Positions 18,472-27,663 of a stretch of DNA of 64,000 bases are shown here, piece by piece. The notes under the pieces were generated by a model that was not told where the DNA came from, searched no databases, and saw only the letters and a list, made by a program, of their open reading frames with translations. The stretch's first letter is position 1; each line of letters starts with the position of its first letter. The position numbers were made by a program, and so were the translations under genes. The DNA is from Caulobacter sp. 32-67-35 (GTDB taxonomy: Bacteria; Pseudomonadota; Alphaproteobacteria; Caulobacterales; Caulobacteraceae): contig NCEV01000009.1 in assembly GCA_002280875.1 (NCBI GenBank), positions 1 to 64,000 of the forward strand, in the 5' to 3' direction.

Positions 18472-19002
18472 ATGAGCAGCGAGAGCGGAGACCGTTGGGT
18501 GTTCGGATACGGATCGCTCATGTGGCGTCCCGGGTTCCCGTTTGTAGAGCGAAGACGCGCGGTTCTCCACGGCCGTCGTCGCGCCTTCTGCATCTATTCG
18601 GTCCATCACCGCGGAACCTACGAGCGTCCCGGCCTGGTTCTGGGCCTCGCGCCCGGCGGCTCGGTGCGCGGCGCGGCCTATCGGGTGGCGGCGGGCGAGT
18701 GGGAGGCGGTCTATGCCTATCTGCAAGATCGGGAACAGCCGACCGAGACCTATTTCGAGGCCTGGAGCGATCTGAAGATCGACGGTGAGGCGGGCAAGGT
18801 CTCCTCGCTGGTCTTCCTGTCGGACATGAAGCACAGCCAATGGGCGGGCGCCCTGAGCCTGGAGCAGCAGGCCGACCTGATCGCCGGCGCCAAGGGCCTG
18901 TCGGGCCGCAATATCGACTATCTCAGCGACCTTGTCGGACACCTGCGCGAGGACGGCGTGCGGGACCACGCGATGGAGACGCTGTCTGCAGCTCGCGCAT
19001 GA
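18472..19002 (+). CDS. ChaC-like gamma-glutamylcyclotransferase
   Basis: 176-residue enzyme that cleaves glutathione to 5-oxoproline and Cys-Gly. The glycine-rich substrate loop is FGYGSLMWRPGF close to the N-terminus, and a Glu in VYAYLQDREQPTETYFE is in the position of the general acid/base. ATG 18472 has no better alternative. The last 80 bp overlap the opposite-strand plsC-like gene, and the tail (HAMETLSAARA) may be truncated; see findings. Confidence 0.85.
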   Translation: MSSESGDRWVFGYGSLMWRPGFPFVERRRAVLHGRRRAFCIYSVHHRGTYERPGLVLGLAPGGSVRGAAYRVAAGEWEAVYAYLQDREQPTETYFEAWSDLKIDGEAGKVSSLVFLSDMKHSQWAGALSLEQQADLIAGAKGLSGRNIDYLSDLVGHLREDGVRDHAMETLSAARA

Positions 19003-19648
19003 ACTCGCCGCGCTTCAGGCCGGCGGGGATGGGCGGCAGATAGTGGAAGACGATGGTGCCCGGCTTGCACAGGAAGCCCTTGCCCCAGTGCGAGCCGCAG
19101 TTCAGGGCCAGGGGCGTCACCGGCAGGTCCATCTCGCGATAGAGGGCGGCGATGCCGGGCTTGTAGTCGCCGGGCGCGCCCACGGCGCCGCGGGTGCCTT
19201 CGGGGAAGATCACGACCTGTCGGACCTCCTTCATCCGGTCCAGCGTGTCGCGCACCAGCTTCTTCAGGGCGGTCGAGTGACCGGCCCGGTCCACGACGAT
19301 CATGCCCGCCTTCAGGCCGTGCCAGCCGAACAGCGGCACGTTCAGCAGTTCCTTTTTCATCACGAAACAGGCGTCGGGCAGCAGGCCAAACTGGCTGAAG
19401 ACGTCGAACATCGACTGGTGCTTGGCGGCGACCAGGGCCGGACCCGTCGGCAGGTTTTCGCGTCCGCGCACCTCGATCCGGATATTGGCCAGCCAGCGCA
19501 GGCCAAAGAACAGACCCTTGGACCAGAAGGTCAGGGCGGCGACCGCGAAGCGGCGCGGCAGGGGCAGCAGGGCCAGCATCCAGATCGCGGTGAAGACCGA
19601 CCAGACCCAGAAATAGAGGTGGAACAGAAACGAACGCAGATAGATCAA
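18923..19648 (-). CDS. plsC: 1-acyl-sn-glycerol-3-phosphate acyltransferase
   Basis: 241-residue PlsC-family enzyme making phosphatidic acid. N-terminal membrane segment (FWVWSVFTAIWMLALLPLP); catalytic motif KHQSMFDVFSQFG gives the HX4D pair, and FPEGTRGAVGAPGDYKPGIA is the acyl acceptor motif. Start overlaps the preceding DUF218 gene by four bases (ATGA), placing it last in the ftsE-ftsX-DUF218-plsC operon. The final 25 residues are Arg/Pro-rich and run antisense through the ChaC gene end, unlike a normal PlsC C-terminus. Confidence 0.9.
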   Translation of the reverse strand: MIYLRSFLFHLYFWVWSVFTAIWMLALLPLPRRFAVAALTFWSKGLFFGLRWLANIRIEVRGRENLPTGPALVAAKHQSMFDVFSQFGLLPDACFVMKKELLNVPLFGWHGLKAGMIVVDRAGHSTALKKLVRDTLDRMKEVRQVVIFPEGTRGAVGAPGDYKPGIAALYREMDLPVTPLALNCGSHWGKGFLCKPGTIVFHYLPPIPAGLKRGEFMRELQTASPSRGPARRPRAGVRQGR

Positions 19649-20265
19649 GACGTCTTCTCCGCCGGTGTCCCGGCCTCATCTTTCGGCCCCAGACCCAGGA
19701 ACGTCTCGCGCCCCAGGATCGCCAGGTACTTGGAGTATTCCACGATCATCCGTCGCGCGGTGACGTTCTGCTTCCACCAGCGATGGACGTCCACGCCCTC
19801 GGTGGCCACGGGATAAGGGTAGAGCTCGGTGTCGGGCATTGTCGCGCGCAGCTCCAGCATCGAGCGCGGCATGTGATAGTCGGCCGTGACCACGATCAGG
19901 CTGCGATAGCCCTTGGCCTTGGCCCACTCGGCGGTTTCCTTGGCGTTGCCAAGGGTGTTGGCGGCGGCGAAGCCCAGGTCGACGCAGCAGTCATAGATCG
20001 GCTTGACCGCCTTGGTGACGGTCTGGACGTCCTCGCGCGTAGCGTCGCGATTGACGCCGGAGATCAGCAGGCGCTTGCCCTTGCCGGCCTCCAGCAGCTT
20101 GGTCGCCGCCTCCAGCCGGATGTTGGATGCGCCGGTCAGCACCACCACGCCGTCGGCGATCGGCGGCTCCTTGGCGGGGATCGACTGCTCCACCCGCCCG
20201 GCGAAGGCCAGCAGGCCGACGGCCCAGATCATCACCAGGATCAGCAGGGCGGCGAGGCTCTTCAT
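19645..20265 (-). CDS. YdcF/DUF218-like envelope protein
   Basis: 206 residues with an N-terminal membrane anchor (LAALLILVMIWAVGLLAFAG) and a DUF218 domain: GVVVLTGASNIRLEAATKLL, RLLISGVN, AANTLGNAKETAEWAKAKGY, and SLIVVTADYHMPRSMLEL. DUF218 members include ElyC/SanA-type proteins linked to envelope integrity; a catalytic role is unproven. ATG 20265 overlaps the ftsX stop by four bases, so it is translationally coupled to the division ABC system. Confidence 0.85.
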   Translation of the reverse strand: MKSLAALLILVMIWAVGLLAFAGRVEQSIPAKEPPIADGVVVLTGASNIRLEAATKLLEAGKGKRLLISGVNRDATREDVQTVTKAVKPIYDCCVDLGFAAANTLGNAKETAEWAKAKGYRSLIVVTADYHMPRSMLELRATMPDTELYPYPVATEGVDVHRWWKQNVTARRMIVEYSKYLAILGRETFLGLGPKDEAGTPAEKTS

Positions 20266-21155
20266 GGCATGCTCCTGAGCAGACGCAGGGCGGAGGCGCG
20301 AGCGGTGAAGCCCGCGACCAGGGCGGCGATCAGGGGGCAGGGGAGCGGCGCCAGCAGGTCGATCCAGGCCAGGGGCAGGATCGGCGCCAGGCCCGCACCG
20401 CCCCCCAGGGTCCGGATCGCCGCGCCAATGATGGCCGCCCCCGCGCCGCCCAGCAAGCCTGCGATGGCGGCCATGCCGGCGAAACGCCACTGGAACAGGC
20501 CGGCGATGAAGCCGGCCTCGGCCCCGGACAGGTGCAGCACCTCGATCACGTCGGCCCGCGCCGTCAGTCCAGCCCGGGTGGCGAAGGCGATCACCGAGGC
20601 CGCCGCCGCCGCAATCAGGGCGAAGACCCCCAGCGCCGCCCAGCGGGCCAGACCCGCGCTGCGCTCGATGTCGGCGATCCAGCGGCTGTGGTCGTCGATG
20701 ACGGCGTCGACCCCGGCCGCCTTCAGCGCCTGATCCAGAGCCGTGGCTGTCGCCGGAAGCTTGGGGTCGAGGTCCAGAGTCACCAGGCGCGGCGTCGGCA
20801 GGTCATCGACCAGCGCCTCCCGGCCGATCCAGGGGACCAGCAGTTCCTCGGCCTTGTCCTTGGTCAGGGCGCGCGCCTCGACCACGCCCTTGACCCCGGC
20901 CAGGGCCTCGGCGGCGCGGGCGGCGGCGGAGTCGGGGGTCTCATTGGGCCGGGCGCGGACCACCACGGTGGCCGATCCGGTCAGCTGACTGGTCCAGCCC
21001 TCGGCGGCGCGGTTGGCGGCCAGGGCGGCCAGCGCCGTCAGGCAGGCCAGGAAACACAGCACCGCCACCACGAAGACCAGCGAGCCGTCCCGCGCGTCGC
21101 GAGGCGGCAGCAGCGGGCCCGGCCGCCAGCGCTCGACCTGGAACACCTCGCTCAT
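20262..21155 (-). CDS. ftsX: Cell division protein FtsX
   Basis: 297-residue permease-like partner of FtsE. One membrane helix near residues 23-45 (SLVFVVAVLCFLACLTALAA), an extracytoplasmic loop (TSQLTGSATVVVRARPNE), then three C-terminal helices including the WAALGVFALIAAAAASVIAF stretch and a FIAGLFQWRFAGMAAIAG segment. FtsEX controls periplasmic murein hydrolases during division. Start overlaps ftsE by four bases. Confidence 0.93.
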   Translation of the reverse strand: MSEVFQVERWRPGPLLPPRDARDGSLVFVVAVLCFLACLTALAALAANRAAEGWTSQLTGSATVVVRARPNETPDSAAARAAEALAGVKGVVEARALTKDKAEELLVPWIGREALVDDLPTPRLVTLDLDPKLPATATALDQALKAAGVDAVIDDHSRWIADIERSAGLARWAALGVFALIAAAAASVIAFATRAGLTARADVIEVLHLSGAEAGFIAGLFQWRFAGMAAIAGLLGGAGAAIIGAAIRTLGGGAGLAPILPLAWIDLLAPLPCPLIAALVAGFTARASALRLLRSMP

Positions 21156-21907
21156 GCGTCGCCTCCGTCAACCAGGCGGCCATGCTCAAGATGCAGGGTG
21201 GGCCGGCCGGCGCGGGCGACCAGCTCCTCGTCATGGGTGGCGATCAGCACCGTGGTGCCCAGGCGATTGAGCTCGACGAATAGCCGCAGCAGCCGCAGCG
21301 ACATGGCCGGATCGACATTGCCGGTCGGCTCGTCGGCCAGCAGCACATCGGGACGGTCGACCACGGCGCGGGCGATGGCCAGGCGCTGCTTCTCACCGCC
21401 CGACAGGGTGGCGGGCAGGGCGTGCATGCGTTCACCAAGTCCGACCCAGGTCAGAAGCTCGGCGACGTCGTCGCGATAGGTCGCCGGCTTGCGCTGCAGA
21501 ATGCGCAGAGGAAGGGCGGCGTTGTCGAACACCGACAGGTGCTCCAAGAGCCGGAATTCCTGGAAAACCACCCCGATCCGGCGGCGCAGGAAGGGCAGGT
21601 CGCCGGGCGGCAAAAGGCTGACATCGCGGCCGAAAAGCTCCACGCGACCCCGTGACGCACGGTGGGCCAGATAGACCAGCTTGAGCAGGGAACTCTTGCC
21701 CGCGCCCGAGGCGCCGGTGAGGAAGTGGAAAGAGCCCGGAGCCAGCGAAAACCCAATATCCCTTAGGGTTTCCGGCGCGCGGCCGTAGCGCATCGACACG
21801 CCTTCGAAGCGAACCACCGGGAGGGCGTCATCGCCCTGATCTGCCTCGATCCGCAAGGAGGTCCCGCCGGGCTTTCTGGACATCAGGGCCAAAATCGGCG
21901 ACCCCAT
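21152..21907 (-). CDS. ftsE: Cell division ATP-binding protein FtsE
   Basis: ABC ATPase of the FtsEX complex. Walker A GASGAGKSSLLKLVY, Q-loop FQEFRLLEHLSVFDN, signature LSGGEKQRLAIARAV, Walker B VLLADEPTGNVDP and the switch His in IATHDEELV. ATG 21907 gives 251 residues; a second ATG at 21883 would give 243 and is equally possible, because FtsE cores normally begin near VVRFEGVSMRYG. First gene of the operon, divergent from the zinc-ribbon gene at 21940. Confidence 0.95.
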   Translation of the reverse strand: MGSPILALMSRKPGGTSLRIEADQGDDALPVVRFEGVSMRYGRAPETLRDIGFSLAPGSFHFLTGASGAGKSSLLKLVYLAHRASRGRVELFGRDVSLLPPGDLPFLRRRIGVVFQEFRLLEHLSVFDNAALPLRILQRKPATYRDDVAELLTWVGLGERMHALPATLSGGEKQRLAIARAVVDRPDVLLADEPTGNVDPAMSLRLLRLFVELNRLGTTVLIATHDEELVARAGRPTLHLEHGRLVDGGDA

Positions 21908-21939
21908 TTGTTAACGCGCGGGGCGTACGATTCGAGGCC

Positions 21940-22893
21940 ATGATACTAACCTGTCCGGAGTGCGCCAGCCGCTATTTCGTCGACGACTCCAAGGTCGGGT
22001 CGGCGGGTCGCGTCGTGCGCTGCGCTTCGTGCGGCAACCGCTGGACGGCCCGTAACGAGGAGTCCACGGACCTCTTCGACGAACCCTCCGCCGCCACCCT
22101 GGCCGGCGACGCCGCGATGGCGCCGATGGACGCGGCCGCCGCCGCAACGGCTGGCGCCGCTTCCGAGCCTGAACCCGAACCGCCTGTCAGCGCCCTGCCG
22201 GGCGAGGAACTGCCCAAGGTGTTCCGGGCCCGCGCCGACGCCGAGCGCCGGCTGCGCGAGGCGACGACCACGGGTGTGGTCTGGGCCGGCATGGCCGCCG
22301 CCATGGCGTCGATGATCGTCGGGGCCCTGATCTTCCGTATCGACGTGGTGCGCCTGTGGCCGACCACGGCCGGGGCCTATGCCAGCGTCGGCCTGCCGGT
22401 AAATACGGTCGGCCTGGTGATCGAGAACATCAAGGCCGAGCCCTCGCTGGAAGACGGCCACGCCGCCGTGACCATCACCGGGATCATGCGCAACATCACC
22501 GACCAGGCCGTGATCGCCCCGCCGCTGCGGGTCGAACTGCGCAACGCCAAGGACAAGCGCGTGGCCGGCCGTATCGCCGCCGCCGCTGATCCCAAGATCC
22601 CGCCCAGCGAGATCCGCCACTTCGCCATCACCATTCTGGACCCGCCGCGCACGGCCAAGGATCTGGTCATTGACTTCGCGGTCGAGCCCGGCGCGGCCAA
22701 GGCGGTAAAAGCCGCCCTGAAGACGCCCGCCAAGCCCGCGGCCGACCCGGAACTCTCCCTGCGCGGCGCTCAGGACGCTGCGACCGGAGACGCGGCTGGC
22801 GGAGAAGCGGCTGGACATGAACCCTCGGGACATGAGACCGGAGCGGAAGCCATCCCTTCCTCCGACTCTCACGAACCCGCGCATCATGATTGA
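21940..22893 (+). CDS. MJ0042-type zinc-ribbon, DUF3426-like membrane protein
   Basis: 317 residues. N-terminal zinc ribbon: CPECASRYFVDDSKVG with a second pair CASCGNRW. A low-complexity Ala/Glu linker leads to a transmembrane helix around 118-137 (GMAAAMASMIVGALIFRI), then a beta-sandwich-like DUF3426 region (AVTITGIMRNITDQAVIAPPL). The C-terminus is Ala/Gly/His-rich. Family members are predicted metal-binding regulators or envelope proteins of unknown role. Overlaps the next gene by 8 bp. Confidence 0.85.
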   Translation: MILTCPECASRYFVDDSKVGSAGRVVRCASCGNRWTARNEESTDLFDEPSAATLAGDAAMAPMDAAAAATAGAASEPEPEPPVSALPGEELPKVFRARADAERRLREATTTGVVWAGMAAAMASMIVGALIFRIDVVRLWPTTAGAYASVGLPVNTVGLVIENIKAEPSLEDGHAAVTITGIMRNITDQAVIAPPLRVELRNAKDKRVAGRIAAAADPKIPPSEIRHFAITILDPPRTAKDLVIDFAVEPGAAKAVKAALKTPAKPAADPELSLRGAQDAATGDAAGGEAAGHEPSGHETGAEAIPSSDSHEPAHHD

Positions 22894-23416
22894 CACCCCA
22901 AAGCCTGAAGTCCTGATTTCGGAGGCCGAGATCGCGCAGCGCGTTCAGGCCCTCGCCAACGCCATCGCGCCACGCATCGACGACGACACGGTCTGCATCT
23001 GCCTGCTGACCGGCGGTCTGTGGTTCGCCGCCGACCTGACCCGCGCGCTGTGGAAGGCGGGCCGCAATGTCCGCTTCGACGCCCTGTGGCTGGCCTCCTA
23101 CCATGACGAGCGCAAGAGCACGGGCCGCTGCGAGGTCCGCGCCGACCTGCAACGCCCGCTGGTCGGCCGCCGCGCCCTGGTGGTGGACGATGTGTTCGAC
23201 ACCGGCCTGTCGCTCAGCGAAGCCTCGCGCCTGGTCAAGGACGCCGGCGCCAGCGAAGTGCTGACCGCCGTCTTCGCCCGCAAGCCCTGGCCGACCCAGC
23301 GCAGCATGGAGCCCGACTTCGTGGCCTGGGAAGCGCCCGCGCGGTATCTGGTGGGTTACGGCCTCGACGACGAGGGCAAGAGCCGTGGGTTGCCGTATAT
23401 TGGCGCGATGGACTGA
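22886..23416 (+). CDS. Hypoxanthine phosphoribosyltransferase family protein
   Basis: 176-residue type I phosphoribosyltransferase. PRPP-binding motif ALVVDDVFDTGLSLSEA near residues 93-110, an N-terminal CICLLTGGLWFAADLTRAL resembling the PPi loop of HPRT, and the KPWPTQRSMEPDFVAWE hood region. Purine salvage from hypoxanthine/guanine is the likely role; the exact base is uncertain. ATG 22886 overlaps the zinc-ribbon gene stop. Confidence 0.85.
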   Translation: MIDTPKPEVLISEAEIAQRVQALANAIAPRIDDDTVCICLLTGGLWFAADLTRALWKAGRNVRFDALWLASYHDERKSTGRCEVRADLQRPLVGRRALVVDDVFDTGLSLSEASRLVKDAGASEVLTAVFARKPWPTQRSMEPDFVAWEAPARYLVGYGLDDEGKSRGLPYIGAMD

Positions 23417-24005
23417 TCGCGGTCGACCTTGAAACGTTCTCTCTATGAGAGGGGGGGGCCGCGCGTGCGCTCCCCACCCATAGCCGCGCGTCATTTGTTC
23501 GGCGTCGCGCGAGGGTTTATCCCCGTGAACGCGCGGGGATAAGCCGGCTCCGCCCCCAACCAATTCAACGCCCTAACCCCGCCACGCAGCGTCACGATCC
23601 AAAATCGACGCAGCCCCCTTCAAAACGCCCGCATACTTCTCCTCGCCCCGCCACGGGGGAGGCCGTCCAGCTGGCGACCTGACGGGTGGTGGGGGCGGTT
23701 GTGCGGGTCGCGCCTGCCTGACCGTAGTCGACGCAGTCCCCGGCGGGGATCGGTTCGAGGCGTGTAAGTCCCGCAGGGGTCTCGCCGGGCAAATCGGTCG
23801 CTAACCCGCTGACGGACAGCCCGGCAACGGCGGCGAGCGCTCCAGGCGCGGGCTGAAATCGCTCGCGCGGTCCGGAAGGGTCGCTATCCCTTCCGCCCGC
23901 CAGGGGCCTAGCTACCGGAGCGGGTTAACACCCCGCCAGCCCGGCGATGCTCCTGACCAACAACCGCGCGGAGCGCCGCGTGAAGCCGTAAAGCCTTGCC
24001 TGTTG
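23417..24005. other. 589-bp convergent intergenic region, possible structured RNA
   Basis: No convincing protein gene. The space between two convergent genes is full of complementary segments. Examples are a 9-bp long-range pair (23802-23810 with 23919-23927), a 7-bp pair (23817-23823 with 23849-23855) interleaved with another 7-bp pair (23833-23839 with 23860-23866), and an 8-bp hairpin at 23873-23895. TCGACGCAG followed by a C-run occurs twice (23605, 23728). tmRNA, RNase P RNA and SRP signatures were looked for and not found. The 66-codon minus-strand frame 23592-23792 is not supported. Confidence 0.4.
23514..23545. terminator. Strong hairpin after phosphoribosyltransferase gene
   Basis: Arms of 12 bp with one mismatch (GGTTTATCCCCG and CGGGGATAAGCC) around an 8-nt loop, 97 bp past the stop of the phosphoribosyltransferase gene. 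No T-run follows, so it may be a processing or rho-assisted terminator, or a dispersed palindromic repeat. Confidence 0.4.
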
Positions 24006-25289
24006 TCAGACCCAGTCCGGCACCACGTCCCGCGCCAGCATCTCTTCGTAAGAGGGCCGGGCGCGGATCACCGCGAACCTGTCGCCATCGACCAGCACCT
24101 CGGGCACGAGTGGCCGGGTGTTGTACTCACTGGCCATGGCTGCGCCATAGGCCCCGGCCGACATGAAGGTCACCAGGTCGCCCGCCGCCAGCGGCGGCAG
24201 CGGCCGGTCGCGGGTGAAGGTGTCGCCGGTCTCGCAGATCGGGCCCACCACGTCATAGGGGCCGGCGTCGCCCCCCTGCTCAGTATTGGCACGCTTCAGC
24301 ACCGGGCGGATGTCGTGGAAGGCGTCGTACATGGCCGGGCGCAGCAGGTCGTTCATGGCCGCGTCGATGACCAGGAACTTGCGGCCCTCGGGGCGCTCGT
24401 GGACGTGGATGACCTCACTGACCAGCACGCCGGCATTGGCGGCGATCACCCGGCCCGGCTCGAAGGCCAGCTTGACGGGCAGGCCGGCTGTCACCTCGCC
24501 GACCATGTTGGCGAAGGCGGCGGGCGAGGGCGGTTCGGGCATGTTGAAATAGGGCACGCCCAGGCCGCCGCCCAGGTCGAGACGCTCGACCGACAGCCCT
24601 TCGCCCAGCAGCTGCTCGACCAGGCCCCGCATCTTGCTGAAGGCCTCGCGCATCGGCGTCAGGTCGGTGATCTGGCTGCCGATGTGGCAGGCCACGCCGA
24701 TGGGCTCAAGGGCGGCGTTGTTGCTGGCATTGGCGTAGAGGCGCGCGGCCTCGGCGAACGAGACGCCGAACTTGTTCTCGGCCTTGCCGGTGGCGATCTT
24801 GGCGTGGCCGCCGGCCGCGACGTCCGGATTGACCCGGAAGGCGATCCTGGCCCGGACGCCCAGCTCGGCGGCGACAGCCGCGACGAGGTTCATCTCGGGC
24901 TCGGACTCGACATTGATCTCGGCGACGCCGGCCTTAAGGGCGAACGCGATCTCGCGGCGGGTCTTGCCCACGCCGGAGAAGACGATGCGGTCGCCGGGAA
25001 TGCCGGCGGCCAGGGCGCGGCGGACCTCGCCCTCCGAGACCGTATCGGCTCCGGCGCCCAGCTCGCCCAGCACCTTCAGCACCGCGACATTGGAGTTGGC
25101 CTTGACCGCATAGGCGATCAGCGGATCGGCGACGCCGGCCAGTTCCAGGGCGTCGCGGAACACGGTGAAGTGCCGCTCCAGGGTGGCGCGGGAATAGACA
25201 TAGACCGGCGTGCCGACCTCAGCTGCGATGCGCGCCAGGGGCACGCCTTCGCAGGCCAGACCCTCGGGGCCGTACTCGAAGTGGTTCAC
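24006..25289 (-). CDS. lysA: Diaminopimelate decarboxylase
   Basis: PLP enzyme making L-lysine from meso-diaminopimelate; 427 residues. PLP Lys in IAYAVKANSN, substrate-binding HIGSQITDL, GGGLGVPY, and the other half-site motif PICETGDTF. Start is GTG 25289 (read as VNHFEYGPEGLA), matching the MNHFEY start of relatives; the longer open frame is not homologous. It begins 8 bp after the small lipoprotein, giving argH-lipoprotein-lysA, an arrangement common in alphaproteobacteria. Confidence 0.96.
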   Translation of the reverse strand: MNHFEYGPEGLACEGVPLARIAAEVGTPVYVYSRATLERHFTVFRDALELAGVADPLIAYAVKANSNVAVLKVLGELGAGADTVSEGEVRRALAAGIPGDRIVFSGVGKTRREIAFALKAGVAEINVESEPEMNLVAAVAAELGVRARIAFRVNPDVAAGGHAKIATGKAENKFGVSFAEAARLYANASNNAALEPIGVACHIGSQITDLTPMREAFSKMRGLVEQLLGEGLSVERLDLGGGLGVPYFNMPEPPSPAAFANMVGEVTAGLPVKLAFEPGRVIAANAGVLVSEVIHVHERPEGRKFLVIDAAMNDLLRPAMYDAFHDIRPVLKRANTEQGGDAGPYDVVGPICETGDTFTRDRPLPPLAAGDLVTFMSAGAYGAAMASEYNTRPLVPEVLVDGDRFAVIRARPSYEEMLARDVVPDWV

Positions 25290-25297
25290 GTCAAAGC

Positions 25298-25600
25298 CTA
25301 ATTCGGGGTCGCGCCGGGGAAGCCCGCCGCCGAGGGGCCGCCGAACGGATTGGGGGCCGTGCCGGCCAGCGGCGCCGCGCGGACGGTGCGGTTGCTGGAG
25401 GCGGGGTCCATGATTTCCTGGGCGCCGCCGGCGCGGGCCGGCTGGTTGGCCGTGCTCGAGGCGGCGCGGCGCTGAGCGTCCCAGGCGGCCTTCTTCTGGG
25501 CGTCCCACATCGGTGCAGGGCGTTCCAGTTCCGCCTGCTTGCCACACGCGGCCAGCGTCAGGGCCGCGACGGTCAGAAGAGCGAGGGGGCGCAGGGTCAT
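25298..25600 (-). CDS. Small lipoprotein between argH and lysA
   Basis: 100 residues starting [20 protein letters not shown], a clear lipobox (LAAC). The mature part is Ala/Pro-rich with [20 protein letters not shown] 25600 overlaps the argH stop by four bases. A tiny lipoprotein at this position recurs in proteobacterial lysA operons (LptM/YifL-type in enterics, implicated in LptD assembly), but no sequence match to that family is claimed. Confidence 0.75.
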   Translation of the reverse strand: MTLRPLALLTVAALTLAACGKQAELERPAPMWDAQKKAAWDAQRRAASSTANQPARAGGAQEIMDPASSNRTVRAAPLAGTAPNPFGGPSAAGFPGATPN

Positions 25601-27021
25601 CCGAGCAGTTCCTTCCAACGCGCGATCTGGGCGCGGACCTGGGCGGGGGCGGTCCCGCCATAGCTGATGCGGCTGGCCGCCGATGCGGCCGGGGTGAGGA
25701 CGGCATAGACCTCGGCGGTGATCTTCGGCTCGATCGCCTGGAACTGTTCCAGGGTCAGATCCGCCAGATCGACGCCAAGGCTTTCAGCCGTCTTCACGGC
25801 CGAACCTGTCACGTGGTGGGCGTCGCGGAAAGGCATGTTCAGCGTTCGCACCAGCCAATCGGCCAGATCGGTGGCGGTCGAGAAGCCGGCCCCCGCGGCG
25901 GCGGCCATCTTGTCGGTATTGGGCGTCAGGTCGGCGACCATGCCGGCCATGGCCAGCAGGGACAGCTCCAGCGCGTCGAAAGCCTCGAAGGTCGGGACCT
26001 TGTCCTCCTGCATGTCCTTGGAATAGGCCAGCGGCAGGCCCTTCATGACCACGGTCAGGGTGGTCAGGCTGCCCAGGATGCGGCCGACCTTGGCGCGGAT
26101 CAACTCGGCGGCGTCCGGGTTCTTCTTCTGCGGCATGATCGAGCTGCCGGTCGTGAAGGCGTCGGTCAGCTTGATGAATCCGAACATCGGCGTCGTCCAC
26201 AGCACGATCTCCTCGGCCAGGCGCGACAGATGCGTGGCGGTGATCGAGGCAGCCGACAGGGCCTCCAGCGCAAAATCGCGGGCCGAGACGCTGTCCAGCG
26301 AATTGGCGGTCGGACGGTCGAAGTCGAGGGCGGCGGCCGTGGCGTGGCGGTCGATGGGGAAGGGCGAACCGGCCAGAGCCGCGGCGCCCAGCGGGCACTC
26401 GTTCATCCGGGCCCGGGCGTCGCGGAACCGGCTGGCGTCGCGGCCGAACATTTCAACATAGGCCATCAGGTGATGGCCAAAGGTCACCGGCTGAGCGGGC
26501 TGCAGATGGGTGAAGCCTGGCATCAGGGCGTCGGCATAGGTTTCCGCCTGGGCCAGAAGAGCGCGCTGCAGGGCGTCGAGTTGGGCGGCCGAACGGTCAC
26601 AGGCCTCGCGGACCCACAGCCGGAAATCGAGCGCCACCTGGTCGTTGCGCGACCGAGCCGTGTGCAGGCGGCCGGCCACCGGGCCGATCAGCTCACGCAG
26701 CCGGGCCTCGATATTCATGTGGATGTCTTCATACTCGTCGCGGAACGGGAAGGTTCCGGTCAGCAGTTCGTCCTCGACCCTGGCCAGGCCTTCGAGGATT
26801 TCCTCGCCATCGCTACTTGCAATCACACCTTGGGTGATCAACATCCGGGCATGGGCGCGGGAGCCCGCCAAATCCTGCGCCCATAGGCGCTTGTCGAAGC
26901 CGATGCTGACATTGATCGCCTGCATCAGCTCCGCCGGTTTGGCCGAGAACCTGCCGCCCCACATGGCTTGACCCTTCGCGCCCTCGGCGGCGTCGGGTTT
27001 TTTGGAGGCGTTGTCGGTCAT
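25597..27021 (-). CDS. argH: Argininosuccinate lyase
   Basis: Last step of arginine synthesis; 474 residues. Fumarase-superfamily signatures are clear: [33 protein letters not shown], and [18 protein letters not shown] with the catalytic Ser. The N-terminus before [13 protein letters not shown] is short and family-variable, so ATG 26964 is a possible alternative start. With the ATG at 27021 the start codon directly abuts that of the divergent thioredoxin gene. Confidence 0.96.
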   Translation of the reverse strand: MTDNASKKPDAAEGAKGQAMWGGRFSAKPAELMQAINVSIGFDKRLWAQDLAGSRAHARMLITQGVIASSDGEEILEGLARVEDELLTGTFPFRDEYEDIHMNIEARLRELIGPVAGRLHTARSRNDQVALDFRLWVREACDRSAAQLDALQRALLAQAETYADALMPGFTHLQPAQPVTFGHHLMAYVEMFGRDASRFRDARARMNECPLGAAALAGSPFPIDRHATAAALDFDRPTANSLDSVSARDFALEALSAASITATHLSRLAEEIVLWTTPMFGFIKLTDAFTTGSSIMPQKKNPDAAELIRAKVGRILGSLTTLTVVMKGLPLAYSKDMQEDKVPTFEAFDALELSLLAMAGMVADLTPNTDKMAAAAGAGFSTATDLADWLVRTLNMPFRDAHHVTGSAVKTAESLGVDLADLTLEQFQAIEPKITAEVYAVLTPAASAASRISYGGTAPAQVRAQIARWKELLG

Positions 27022-27663
27022 ATGAGCGAAATCCAGTCGGACGAGAGCGGGGCAGGCAAGAACGGAACGGGCGCAAAGCGCAGTCCGCTGAAGTGGGCGA
27101 TCGGCGCCGTCATGCTGGTCGGCGTTGCGGCGGTTCTATACGTCATCGCCGCTGCTTCGTTCAAACCCTCAGGGCCGGCCAACCTCAATGAATTCAAGCG
27201 GGCGTCGCTGGCCAAGCTGGAGGTGCCCGCTTCGCCCCGCGCCGCGCCAGGCACAACCTTCTTCGACGAGGCCGGAAAGCCGGTGACCCTTGCCGATTTC
27301 AAGGGGCAGGTGGTGGTGATGAACCTCTGGGCCACATGGTGCGCCCCTTGCAAAAAGGAGATGCCGACCCTGGCCAAGCTGGCCGCCGCCTATGCGGCGC
27401 AGCCATTCAAGGTGCTGCCGGTCAGCGTCGATCGCGACTCGGATCTCAATCTTGCCCAGGCCGAGATGGCGGCCAATCCGCCGCTGAAGCTCTATCGTGA
27501 CCCTTCCTACAAGATGTCGTTCGAGATGGAGCCGCGCGCGGCGGGTTATCCAACCACGGTAGTCTACGACAAGCAGGGCCGCGAGCGAGCCCGTCTGGCG
27601 GGAGACGCCGACTGGTCCAGCCCCGAGGCGCGAGGCCTGGTCGAGAAGCTGCTGGCCGAGTGA
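27022..27663 (+). CDS. TlpA-family thiol:disulfide oxidoreductase
   Basis: 213-residue membrane-anchored thioredoxin. Membrane helix at about 27-50 ([20 protein letters not shown]) and a periplasmic domain with redox motif [15 protein letters not shown]. The cis-Pro region is [15 protein letters not shown]. Typically reduces cytochrome c or copper-site cysteines during respiratory complex maturation, opposing DsbA. Placement beside argH is seen in other alphaproteobacteria. Confidence 0.9.
   Translation: MSEIQSDESGAGKNGTGAKRSPLKWAIGAVMLVGVAAVLYVIAAASFKPSGPANLNEFKRASLAKLEVPASPRAAPGTTFFDEAGKPVTLADFKGQVVVMNLWATWCAPCKKEMPTLAKLAAAYAAQPFKVLPVSVDRDSDLNLAQAEMAANPPLKLYRDPSYKMSFEMEPRAAGYPTTVVYDKQGRERARLAGDADWSSPEARGLVEKLLAE

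Noticed and set aside
23592-23792. 66-residue minus-strand frame with two CVD(Y/F)G motifs
   Set aside because: The repeat reflects the duplicated TCGACGCAG DNA motif; no ribosome-binding site or family.
23590-24005. tmRNA or RNase P RNA
   Set aside because: No tag-peptide reading frame, no tRNA-like T arm with paired stem, and no GAGGAAAGTCC-type P4 sequence on either strand.
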